DNA of 15,026 nt from JANNRW01 sp031401815. GTDB taxonomy: Bacteria; Desulfobacterota; Desulfuromonadia; Geobacterales; DSM-12255. Shown here in pieces: positions 1 to 6,342 of this stretch. How positions within the stretch are numbered: the first letter of the stretch is position 1; each line of letters begins with the position of its first letter. The translations under genes were made by a program, and so were the position numbers. The DNA is taken from NCBI GenBank assembly GCA_031401815.1, contig JANNRW010000432.1, positions 1 through 15,026 of the forward strand. The letters are read 5' to 3'. The notes under the pieces are model-generated. The model was not told the origin of the DNA. It ran no database searches and saw only the letters and a list, made by a program, of their open reading frames with translations.

Positions 1-284
1 CTCGGCTTTATCTCTTCTTTATGTGCATGGCAATCCGCGCAGAATGACTCCTGATGACAGGCAGCACATGCCTGGCGTGAATTCCCGGCATAAAACCGGT
101 GCTTGCTGTAAAAATCCGGAGACTTGTGATTCATTGCAGCATACTGATCGGTATGACATTCGGTACAGTTCGGGATACCTGATACAGCTTCAGGGTGTGT
201 GGTCGGGATGCTTCTGGTATTTGCACAGGCATAAAGACCGGAAAGGATCAACGGGAACAGGAGTATCAGGATCTTATTTTTCAT
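1..284 (-). CDS. Multiheme c-type cytochrome lipoprotein (partial, C-terminus off window)
   Basis: This gene was translated by hand from the minus strand. It starts at ATG 284 and stays open to the window edge (94 codons visible). The N-terminus is a lipoprotein signal peptide with a hydrophobic core and a lipobox LYAC, so Cys20 would be lipidated. Three CxxCH haem-binding motifs follow: CTECH at residues 40-44, CAACH at 73-77 and CADCH at 82-86. Further His residues (such as H53, H62 and H88) could be distal ligands. A good Shine-Dalgarno (GAGGGGAG) lies upstream, inside the end of the porin gene, and the start overlaps the porin stop by 11 nt in another frame, so translation is probably coupled. 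By family knowledge such proteins are periplasmic or outer-membrane electron carriers. The exact role here and the total haem number are unknown. Confidence 0.9.
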   Translation of the reverse strand, partial: MKNKILILLFPLILSGLYACANTRSIPTTHPEAVSGIPNCTECHTDQYAAMNHKSPDFYSKHRFYAGNSRQACAACHQESFCADCHAHKEEIKP

Positions 285-1602
285 TCTTGCTTCTCCCCTC
301 ACTATGCTTTGCGTCAAACGCATAGATAACTTTCACAAATCCACGCAGTTCCCTGTCAAAATCCGGGGTCCTCGAATATTCCAGGTTAGCGCCAAGCTTC
401 AGTTTTTCACTCAATTCGTATCCGGCCGAACCTGTCAGGGAAAAGCTGTTGCTTACTCCGTTTATACTTTTGTCATAACTGATGTTGAACAGATCGGCCG
501 CCACATTAACCTTGTCTATTTTCTTCATCACATATAAGCGGTATTCGTTATAACGAAGCCGGTCACTGGAACCTTCCATCCGGTGAAATGCCAATCCGGC
601 AGGGATCTTCCCAGGTAGAGATGCTTCGATCCTGAAACCGAGATAGTCGGCATTTCCTGCAATATCATACCTGTAATTTTTATAATCTGTAGTTACGTTA
701 GTATCTTTTAGAATTGTGTAGGAAAGGGCGAAACCTGTTGACAGAAGAGTCTCATCAGGATTGATTATGCCATTTGTGAGACTTAAAGACCGGGTAGTGA
801 CATTGTGGAAGTAATCCCTGTAATTGATGACGTTTATGTTTGCGGAAGCTTTAAGTTTATCAAGAGGAGAATAGGTAAGAATGCTGGCATGCTCCATCCA
901 GCCTTTAGTAAGGGAATTATAGGATGAACGGCTGACAAGGTCCAGCTGCTGGGTCGGTCGAAGCCAGATATCGACCCCCTGCTCTTCACGATATCGTGAA
1001 CTTCCGGAAGCTTCATTCTTCAAAGCGCTGAAACCGATATCATAGTATTTCTGCATCTTGTGACTTACTCTTGCTCCGTACACTAGATGCGCCCCATTGA
1101 AAGTCGATTCAGTCAGAACAGGCTCCCCGAGAAAGGCTGCGGCGCTGAAACCCTTGGCCAAGTCGCCTCGAACGTAGAGTCCGTCGATTTTTTCAGCAGC
1201 TACACCTTCACTCACGAACTGACGCCCCAGATTGACCATGAAATTGCTTTTGATGTCGCGGTAACTTAGAAAACCGTACTGCAGATCATTGTCGGAATAC
1301 TTATCAGTTGACTTGTCTGCAAGATCGAGACGACCCCAGGCACCCAGCTGAAATGAAATGGTAGAACCATCATCAAGCCTGCTTGAGGTAGTCAGACGAA
1401 GATATTCGTAAACAGGATACAGATCCCTGTTATCCGTACTGCTCCTCATTCTCATGATCGTACTAGACTCACCGGAGAGCAGATAATCAGCCGCAACTAG
1501 CGGCGAAACCGTCATCAAAAAAATTATCAGTATCAATGCTGATAATAGTGCAAGTAAGCGAAATCGCCTGTTTTCTGCTTTGATTTGCCGATCAACTTTC
1601 AA
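274..1602 (-). CDS. Putative outer-membrane beta-barrel protein (porin-like)
   Basis: The protein is 442 aa from a TTG start at 1602. I chose this start because GGGAGG sits seven bases before it; the ATG at 1620 lies upstream of that SD and has none of its own. Residues 12-38 form a signal peptide (RRFR, then a long hydrophobic stretch ending near VAA). The mature part is made of alternating short polar and aromatic strands (for example YEYLRLTTSSRL, ISFQLGAWGRL, YRLYVMKKI, LKLGANLEY) separated by loops, and it ends in a strand, FVKVIYAF, followed by a charged tail. This is typical of outer-membrane barrels of roughly 14-18 strands. No enzymatic motif is visible. It overlaps the downstream cytochrome lipoprotein gene by 11 nt, which suggests a barrel that houses or assists that cytochrome. 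A general porin is the alternative. The assignment is by sequence pattern only. Confidence 0.75.
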   Translation of the reverse strand: MKVDRQIKAENRRFRLLALLSALILIIFLMTVSPLVAADYLLSGESSTIMRMRSSTDNRDLYPVYEYLRLTTSSRLDDGSTISFQLGAWGRLDLADKSTDKYSDNDLQYGFLSYRDIKSNFMVNLGRQFVSEGVAAEKIDGLYVRGDLAKGFSAAAFLGEPVLTESTFNGAHLVYGARVSHKMQKYYDIGFSALKNEASGSSRYREEQGVDIWLRPTQQLDLVSRSSYNSLTKGWMEHASILTYSPLDKLKASANINVINYRDYFHNVTTRSLSLTNGIINPDETLLSTGFALSYTILKDTNVTTDYKNYRYDIAGNADYLGFRIEASLPGKIPAGLAFHRMEGSSDRLRYNEYRLYVMKKIDKVNVAADLFNISYDKSINGVSNSFSLTGSAGYELSEKLKLGANLEYSRTPDFDRELRGFVKVIYAFDAKHSEGRSKNEK

Positions 1603-1937
1603 AATATTTCCTCCCTTCATAAATATCCGCTTTTTCAAGGAGTTGCATGAAATTATCAAGAAAACACTCTCTGATCACAACGGATTCACTGACAGATTCC
1701 TGACCTGAATAGCCGGATAGAGAGATAAAACTTTTTTTAAAGTCTACCTTGCAATATATGCATTGCAAGTGCCGATAAGCTTTTTTTAGGCATATATTTG
1801 CAAAAAAGCAGGTAAATCTATTTTTGATCGGAAGAAACAGAAGTCGAACTAATTGGAAGCATTAAATATTTCAGGGAGGACATTGGATATTGCCATGATA
1901 AAGATTTTGGTTATATTGGGAAGGAATATTTCTATGG
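1603..1937. other. 335-bp AT-rich intergenic region between porin and rsmI
   Basis: The region lies between the start of the porin gene and the end of rsmI and must carry the promoter of the porin-cytochrome pair. Its clearest element is the inverted repeat at 1748-1769. Two similar T-runs (CTTTTTTTA) flank it at about 1731-1739 and 1780-1788. A very tentative minus-strand promoter is TTGCAA (1754-1749, inside the left arm), an 18-nt spacer and TTTTAT. No convincing terminator hairpin was found for rsmI. A 22-26 codon plus-strand ORF near 1885-1963 is not credible as a gene. Confidence 0.5.
1748..1769. promoter_or_regulatory. Perfect 8-bp inverted repeat, candidate operator
   Basis: The arms are CTTGCAAT (1748-1755) and ATTGCAAG (1762-1769), separated by 6 bp (ATATGC). 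The 22-bp dyad has no T-run directly behind it, so it looks like a dimeric-regulator site rather than a terminator. It lies about 150 bp upstream of the porin TTG start and overlaps a weak promoter-like match on the minus strand. Its geometry resembles operators of TetR-type dimers, but which regulator binds it is unknown. Confidence 0.5.
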
Positions 1938-2789
1938 TTAACTGCTTTCTTTTAATCTTTTAATCTGCAACGCTTTCCCATATATTTCGTTACGTGAAAT
2001 ACCTGACATGAAAGTTGCTTGTGCGACAGCATCTTTAACTGAATTATTCTCAACCAGTATCAATCTGTTAAGGATAACTTCAACATCAATTACCGCCATT
2101 TCCCTGCAAGGCTCATCCAAAGGGGCAACAAGAATTACAATCTCCCCCTTCACCTGCTGCTCTTTATAAAAGGGAGCCAGCTCCTCAAGAGTTCCTCTCC
2201 GGAACTCTTCGTGAATTTTTGTCAGTTCCCTGGCAACCACTGCCTGCCTTGCGCCTAGCACCTCATGCATATCCTCAAGGGTTGCCGCCAATCTGTGAGG
2301 TGCTTCATAAAAGACCAGCAACCGAGTGTCTGCTATAACCTCTTTTAGCCGAGCTTTACGCTTCCCCTGCCTGGGTGGCAAAAAACCCTCGAAAGAAAAA
2401 CGATCTGTTGCAAGTCCGGCAGCTGAGAGCGCAGAGATGAGCGCTGAAGCACCAGGCACCGGCTCAACCCTGATACCGGCTGCGACAGCTGCCTGTACAA
2501 TCCTGTATCCCGGATCAGCTATACAAGGAGTGCCTGCATCAGTAATCAGTGCGATAGATTGACCTGCTGCAAGTTTTTCAAGCAGATACCCTGTTTTGAG
2601 CTGCTCGTTATGGTCATGATAAGGGGTAAGGGGTTTACTGATACCAAAGTGATTCAAAAGCTTGCGGGAATGGCGGGTGTCTTCTGCTGCAATCAGGTTC
2701 ACCTCTTTAAGAATTCTGACCCCCCTGAAAGTCATATCCTCAAGATTGCCAATGGGTGTTGCCACGATATAAAGAGTTCCTGATTTCAT
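1938..2789 (-). CDS. rsmI: 16S rRNA (cytidine(1402)-2'-O)-methyltransferase RsmI
   Basis: The protein is 283 aa, the normal length for RsmI. It methylates the 2'-O of C1402 in the decoding centre of 16S rRNA using S-adenosylmethionine. It has the tetrapyrrole-methylase fold signatures in order: ATPIGNL at 10-16, AAEDTRHSRKLL at 34-45, TDAGTPCIADPG at 83-94, VPGASA at 111-116, FEGF at 133-136 and YEAPHR at 161-166, with a GEIVILVAP strand near residue 215. Its ATG overlaps the rnhB stop (ATGA, 4 nt), so it is translationally coupled and is the last gene of the ffh operon. Confidence 0.96.
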   Translation of the reverse strand: MKSGTLYIVATPIGNLEDMTFRGVRILKEVNLIAAEDTRHSRKLLNHFGISKPLTPYHDHNEQLKTGYLLEKLAAGQSIALITDAGTPCIADPGYRIVQAAVAAGIRVEPVPGASALISALSAAGLATDRFSFEGFLPPRQGKRKARLKEVIADTRLLVFYEAPHRLAATLEDMHEVLGARQAVVARELTKIHEEFRRGTLEELAPFYKEQQVKGEIVILVAPLDEPCREMAVIDVEVILNRLILVENNSVKDAVAQATFMSGISRNEIYGKALQIKRLKESS

Positions 2790-3424
2790 CTCACATGCTC
2801 CCTGACGCCACGGAAGGTAAGCCGATGGATGGGAGTTGGCCCAAGGGAGGCAATAGCGGCAAGATGAGAAGCCGAGCCATAACCCTTGTGTCCTGCAAGA
2901 CCGTAACCGGGATAAGAGCGGTCATACTCCTCCATCATCCTGTCTCTTGTCACTTTTGCGATTATGGATGCCGCAGCTATGGAGTAGCTGAGTGAATCAC
3001 CTTTTTTGATGGTTTTTTGCGGAATATTCAGTGCGGTTCGGGAGATGCCATCTATAAGAAGATAATCCGGTTTTTCAGACAGCCTGGAAACAGCTTCTTC
3101 CATGGCTCTTAGTGTTGCCTGCAAAATATTTATCTTGTCAATTGCAGCACTGTCACTCACTCCGACACCAACAGCTATTGCAGAAGAGTAAATCTGATCG
3201 AAAAGCCGGTTTCGCACGGTCTCTGTCAATTTCTTGGAGTCATTTACCTGTGAGAGGTTAAAACCTGTTGGGAGGATCACAGCTGCCGCCACTACCGGGC
3301 CGGCCAGTGGCCCCCTGCCAGCTTCGTCAATACCTGCTATTTTGCAATACCCCTGACGTCTTGCAAGCAATTCAAACCCGAACATGTCAGGAGGGGGCTC
3401 AACGCCGAAGAGATTTATTGTCAT
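2786..3424 (-). CDS. rnhB: Ribonuclease HII
   Basis: The protein is 212 aa. It cleaves RNA in RNA-DNA hybrids and single ribonucleotides in duplex DNA. The active-site pattern is complete: GIDEAGRGPLAGPVVAAAV at 31-49 gives D33 and E34, DSKKL is at 62-66, YLLIDG gives D125, and KGDSLSYSIAAASIIAKVTRD at 141-161 gives D143. A GYGSASH motif follows where many homologues have GYGT. GGAG lies about 8 nt before the ATG. The gene is separated from rplS by only 50 nt, which hold a terminator-like hairpin, and it overlaps rsmI by 4 nt. No yraN (UPF0102) gene lies between rnhB and rsmI. Confidence 0.96.
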   Translation of the reverse strand: MTINLFGVEPPPDMFGFELLARRQGYCKIAGIDEAGRGPLAGPVVAAAVILPTGFNLSQVNDSKKLTETVRNRLFDQIYSSAIAVGVGVSDSAAIDKINILQATLRAMEEAVSRLSEKPDYLLIDGISRTALNIPQKTIKKGDSLSYSIAAASIIAKVTRDRMMEEYDRSYPGYGLAGHKGYGSASHLAAIASLGPTPIHRLTFRGVREHVR

Positions 3425-3443
3425 ATCAGACTCCGGTTATTAC

Positions 3444-3475
3444 AAAAAAAGCCCCGTCTGAACGGGGCCTTTTTT
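3444..3475. terminator. Intrinsic terminator-like hairpin between rplS and rnhB
   Basis: The stem is GCCCCGT (3451-3457) with ACGGGGC (3462-3468) and a 4-nt loop (CTGA). Seven A's lie on the left (3444-3450) and six T's on the right (3470-3475), so it could work in both directions. On the minus strand the T tract ends about 20 nt before the rnhB ATG. The rplS stop codon shares base 3475 with the right-hand T run. It would reduce transcription of rnhB-rsmI relative to the ribosomal genes upstream. Confidence 0.85.
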
Positions 3476-3831
3476 CATAAACCTGCAACATACTTTCTTT
3501 CACGAATCCTTGCAGCCTTGCCACGCAGCTTGCGCAGATAGTAAAGCTTGGCGCGACGCACATGACCGCGTGTCACTACATCAATCGCATCAATTGAAGG
3601 AGAGTGAAGCGGAAAAGATCTCTCTACACCGACACCATTCGATATCTTACGAACAGTAAAGGACTCCCGTACTCCGCCATTTTGACGACCTATGACAACC
3701 CCCTGAAAAGCCTGAATACGGCTCTTGTCCCCTTCAACAATTTTCACGTGCACCTTTACAGTGTCACCGGCCTTGAAAAGCACCACATTCTTCTTCATCT
3801 GCGCCATTTCAATCATGTCTATTCTGTTCAT
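3475..3831 (-). CDS. rplS: 50S ribosomal protein L19
   Basis: The protein is 118 aa, the usual size of bL19. I placed the start at ATG 3831 (MNRIDMIEMAQ) because L19 proteins begin with a short N-terminal helix of this kind. A longer frame up to 3879 adds 16 unfamiliar residues. A purine-rich GAGGGGG lies about 10 nt upstream of the chosen start. Diagnostic segments are FKAGDTVKVHVKIVEG (19-34), RIQAFQGVVIGRQNGG (38-53), ESFTVRKIS (56-64), GVGVERSFPLHSPSI (66-80) and the basic tail RGHVRRAKLYYLRKLRGKAARIRE (88-111). It sits at the intersubunit face of the ribosome. It follows the SPOUT methyltransferase gene by 56 nt and is followed at once by a terminator hairpin. Confidence 0.97.
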   Translation of the reverse strand: MNRIDMIEMAQMKKNVVLFKAGDTVKVHVKIVEGDKSRIQAFQGVVIGRQNGGVRESFTVRKISNGVGVERSFPLHSPSIDAIDVVTRGHVRRAKLYYLRKLRGKAARIRERKYVAGL

Positions 3832-3887
3832 CTGGTTTCTACCCCCTCTGATATCTTGAGACTTGTCTCTGTTTGTCATACATGTTG

Positions 3888-4457
3888 TTATTTGTGCCCG
3901 GCCAATCTGTCCAGATAAATTGAGACTGCTGACCGGACTGAAAGGTGATTGTAATTACCACTACCTGTTATAGGTTCCAGAATCATGTCAGCAGCATCAA
4001 AAATCTCCTCTGTCATCCCCCATCCGGTGCCGAACAGAAGGAGGAAAGTCTCGTTGCTCGCTGAAATACGCTCTGCAAGCTCTTTAGTTGTGACAGAGTT
4101 GCTGCGCCCTGCTGCTCCTGTAACTACAACTTTTGGCTTGCTCCCGGATCGACTTGCCATATCCTGAATTACATCCTCAAGAGTCGGCATTACAGTGAGC
4201 AGCTCCAGAGCCAGCTTCCTTTTGGGGTTATATGTTGCCCCCCACCCTTTCAGCCAGTGGTCAGTAATCCTGTTGACAAGATTCTGCTGCTCTTTAACCG
4301 GTGTAACAATGTAGTAACGCTCTGCTCCAAAAGTACGGGCAACGCGGGCGATATCATGAATATCCAGATTTGTAACCGCTGTCGTGACGACCTGCCTGTT
4401 CTTGTCGTAAACCGGATGGTGAATCAGGGCTATGGCAAATAATGCTCCCCTGCTCAC
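3888..4457 (-). CDS. SPOUT-type RNA methyltransferase (COG4752-like)
   Basis: The protein is 189 aa. The sequence fits a small, stand-alone SPOUT methyltransferase of the type regularly found between trmD and rplS in deltaproteobacteria and some deep-branching bacteria (Pfam Methyltrn_RNA_4 as I recall it). Visible segments are TNLDIHDIARVARTFGAERYYIVTP (29-53, the TrmH-like N-terminal strand and helix), KVVVTGAAGR (109-118), the knot strand FLLLFGTGWGM (138-148) that binds the methyl donor, and YNHLSVRSAVSIYLDRL (169-185), the C-terminal dimer helix. The substrate is not known to me; tRNA or rRNA is likely. Its ATG overlaps the trmD stop by 4 nt (ATGA). Confidence 0.88.
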   Translation of the reverse strand: MSRGALFAIALIHHPVYDKNRQVVTTAVTNLDIHDIARVARTFGAERYYIVTPVKEQQNLVNRITDHWLKGWGATYNPKRKLALELLTVMPTLEDVIQDMASRSGSKPKVVVTGAAGRSNSVTTKELAERISASNETFLLLFGTGWGMTEEIFDAADMILEPITGSGNYNHLSVRSAVSIYLDRLAGHK

Positions 4458-5191
4458 CTGTCAGAACTCCGTTCCGCTTCCAGAAGCATTACTGTATCGC
4501 TTTTTGACAGGGTAGCTGCGTCAAGAAGATCCGGGCGGGATCTCCTTGTCCTCAAGAGAGACTGCTCACGCCGCCACTTTGCAATCTGGCTGTGATTTCC
4601 GGATAAAAGAACATCAGGAACCTTCAACCCCTTGAATTCGGGCGGTCTGGTATACTGCGGGTACTCAAGCAGACCGTCAGAAAAAGAGTCGGATAAAGCT
4701 GATTGATCCGAACCGAGCACACCTGGAAGAAGTCTGCCTACAGCATCAATTACGACCATTGCAGCAAGCTCGCCACCTGTAAGAACAAAGTCGCCAAGTG
4801 ACAGCTCTTCTGCTCCGGAGAGCTCTATAACCCGCTCGTCAATCCCCTCATAGCGACCACATACGATGATGACCTCCCGGCATGCAGCAAGATCTGTTGC
4901 CATCTGCTGATTGAAAGCTGCGCCGCGTGGAGAGGTCAGCAGCAGCCGGGCAGAAGGTGCCAGCTCCTTAACCGCCTCCAGAGCTGCGATCAGAGGCTCC
5001 ACCTTCATCACCATCCCTGCACCGCCGCCATAGGGGGCATCATCTACTGTCCTGTGCCTGTCAGTTGCATAATCACGAATGTTATGCAACTGAACCTCAA
5101 GAGCACCATTTTCAATAGCGCGCCCGATAATACTTGCAGATAACGGCTGGCAGAACATCTCCGGGAAAAGGGTGAGAATATGAAATTTCAT
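4454..5191 (-). CDS. trmD: tRNA (guanine(37)-N1)-methyltransferase TrmD
   Basis: The protein is 245 aa, normal for the family. It methylates N1 of G37 next to the anticodon, which prevents +1 frameshifting. Signatures seen are LTLFPEMF at 6-13, DAPYGGGAGM at 51-60, SPRG at 87-90, CGRYEGIDER at 111-120, SLGDFVLTGGE at 131-141 (trefoil-knot SAM site), R153 in VGRLLPG, and SFSDGLLEYPQYTRP at 169-183, where D172 aligns with the catalytic Asp of characterised TrmD. LLSGNH at 195-200 is also diagnostic. It overlaps rimM upstream and the SPOUT gene downstream by 4 nt each. Confidence 0.97.
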   Translation of the reverse strand: MKFHILTLFPEMFCQPLSASIIGRAIENGALEVQLHNIRDYATDRHRTVDDAPYGGGAGMVMKVEPLIAALEAVKELAPSARLLLTSPRGAAFNQQMATDLAACREVIIVCGRYEGIDERVIELSGAEELSLGDFVLTGGELAAMVVIDAVGRLLPGVLGSDQSALSDSFSDGLLEYPQYTRPPEFKGLKVPDVLLSGNHSQIAKWRREQSLLRTRRSRPDLLDAATLSKSDTVMLLEAERSSDR

Positions 5192-5706
5192 AGATCAAAA
5201 AGCCCCTCGGAAGGGGTGACTTTCATGACACCGGAAACAAGATCGATCCCCAAGACAACATCATGCAACGCCGGAATCAGGTACTCGCGATCTGCTGATT
5301 TAACAACATAGACATCATTACTTCCTGTTTCAATGATACTTTCGAGCCGACCAAGAAACTCACCCTGCTCAGTAATAACCTTCAGACCGACAAGGTCGAA
5401 CCAGTAATACTCATCTTCCCCAGCCGGCGGCAACTGGTCACGGCGCAGATAAAGCTCTGAGCCGACTAATGGCAAGACAGTGTTAATATCGGCAAAACCC
5501 TCAAGTGTGAGGAGCAACTTTTTACCATGGACTGTTGCAGCAGCCACGGCAAACGTCCCGCTTCGGCCGGAGGGCTGCTTGAGGACTATCGAGTCAACCA
5601 GAAGCAGGGTATCGAAACTGCCTGAATATGAGACCAGCCGCAACTGCCCCCTGACACCGTGGGTTGCGGCTATCTTTCCCATCAGGATCAGGCTGTCGGC
5701 ACTCAT
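5188..5706 (-). CDS. rimM: Ribosome maturation factor RimM
   Basis: The protein is 172 aa. It assists maturation of the 30S head by binding ribosomal protein S19. The N-terminal beta-barrel carries GKIAATHGVRGQLRL at 10-24, and the C-terminal PRC-barrel begins at DEYYWFDLVGLKV (98-110) and includes LGRLESIIETGSNDVYVV (118-135) and REYLIPAL (140-147). The ATG shares one base with the khpA stop (TAATG), and its own stop overlaps the trmD start, so the whole run is translationally coupled. Confidence 0.95.
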   Translation of the reverse strand: MSADSLILMGKIAATHGVRGQLRLVSYSGSFDTLLLVDSIVLKQPSGRSGTFAVAAATVHGKKLLLTLEGFADINTVLPLVGSELYLRRDQLPPAGEDEYYWFDLVGLKVITEQGEFLGRLESIIETGSNDVYVVKSADREYLIPALHDVVLGIDLVSGVMKVTPSEGLFDL

Positions 5707-5936
5707 TACTCGACTATCTTGAGGATGGCCTTCTTGTTATCCTTTGTGGAAACCGCATTCAGCAGAGTACGTATCGCCTTGGCAGTTCGCCCCTCTTTAC
5801 CGATAATCCGCCCCATGTCCTCTTTGGCGACAGTAAGTTTGATGACAGTGGTATCCTCTTCCATCTCTTCGGTAGCCCGAACCTGGGCTGGATCATCAAC
5901 AAGCGCTTGGGCAATCGTCTCTACTAGCAGTCTCAT
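5706..5936 (-). CDS. khpA: KH-domain RNA-binding protein KhpA
   Basis: The protein is 76 aa, the usual length of this one-domain family (also called YlqC). The KH core MGRIIGKEGRTAKAIRTLLNA spans residues 41-61, and the RNA-contacting GxxG loop is G46-K-E-G49. It is a small cytoplasmic RNA-binding protein, in other bacteria a partner of KhpB. GAGGAT lies about 5-10 nt before the ATG. It sits in its common place between rpsP and rimM. A short CCGGC/GCCGG dyad (5965-5976) with a 2-nt spacer lies in the 56-nt gap before it. Confidence 0.94.
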   Translation of the reverse strand: MRLLVETIAQALVDDPAQVRATEEMEEDTTVIKLTVAKEDMGRIIGKEGRTAKAIRTLLNAVSTKDNKKAILKIVE

Positions 5937-5992
5937 GTCGGTATCCTCTGTAAAACTGGAATATCCGGCGTGCCGGGTTTGAAAGCAGATAA

Positions 5993-6259
5993 TCAGGCAG
6001 CTTTGGTGCTGAATTTTGTCCAGATTCCGGCATTTTTCAGGAGCTGCCGAACCGTATCAGTTGGCTGAACCCCTTTGCCAAGCCAGTTCAGTGCTTCATT
6101 TTCGTCAACCTTGAAAACAGCCGGGTTCTGGTTGGGATCATATGTACCTACATTGGCGATAAACCTGCCATCTCTTCTGGCACGCTCATCTGCAATTACA
6201 ACTTGATAAAAAGGCTTTTTCTTTGCGCCAGCTCGGGCAAGTCTCATTTTTACAGCCAT
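5993..6259 (-). CDS. rpsP: 30S ribosomal protein S16
   Basis: The protein is 88 aa. It opens with MAVKMRLARAGAKKKPFY and continues with VVIADERARRDGRFIANVGTYDP, the diagnostic S16 core, then ALNWLGKGVQPTDTVRQLLK. A strong SD (AGGAGG) lies 6 nt before the ATG. It follows ffh by 83 nt. That gap shows no terminator; a poor promoter-like match (CATAAT near 6297-6302) could add expression. Confidence 0.97.
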   Translation of the reverse strand: MAVKMRLARAGAKKKPFYQVVIADERARRDGRFIANVGTYDPNQNPAVFKVDENEALNWLGKGVQPTDTVRQLLKNAGIWTKFSTKAA

Positions 6260-6342
6260 CTGTTTCCTCCTGGTTTTACTGCGACATCATGGCCGCATTA
6301 TGTTAGTTTATCTATCTGTAAGTAACCTGCTCCGGTAAAACT

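Noticed and set aside
1885..1963. Plus-strand mini-ORF of 22-26 codons after GGGAGGA
   Set aside because: The SD spacing is poor for both ATG and TTG starts, it overlaps the 3' end of rsmI, and the peptide has no recognisable feature.
3832..3879. Longer start for rplS (ATG 3879)
   Set aside because: The canonical L19 start is at 3831, with a purine-rich stretch upstream; the extension does not resemble L19.
6260..6342. Separate promoter for rpsP
   Set aside because: CATAAT with a TTACTT -35 at 17 nt matches the -35 consensus at only 2 of 6 positions; co-transcription with ffh explains expression.
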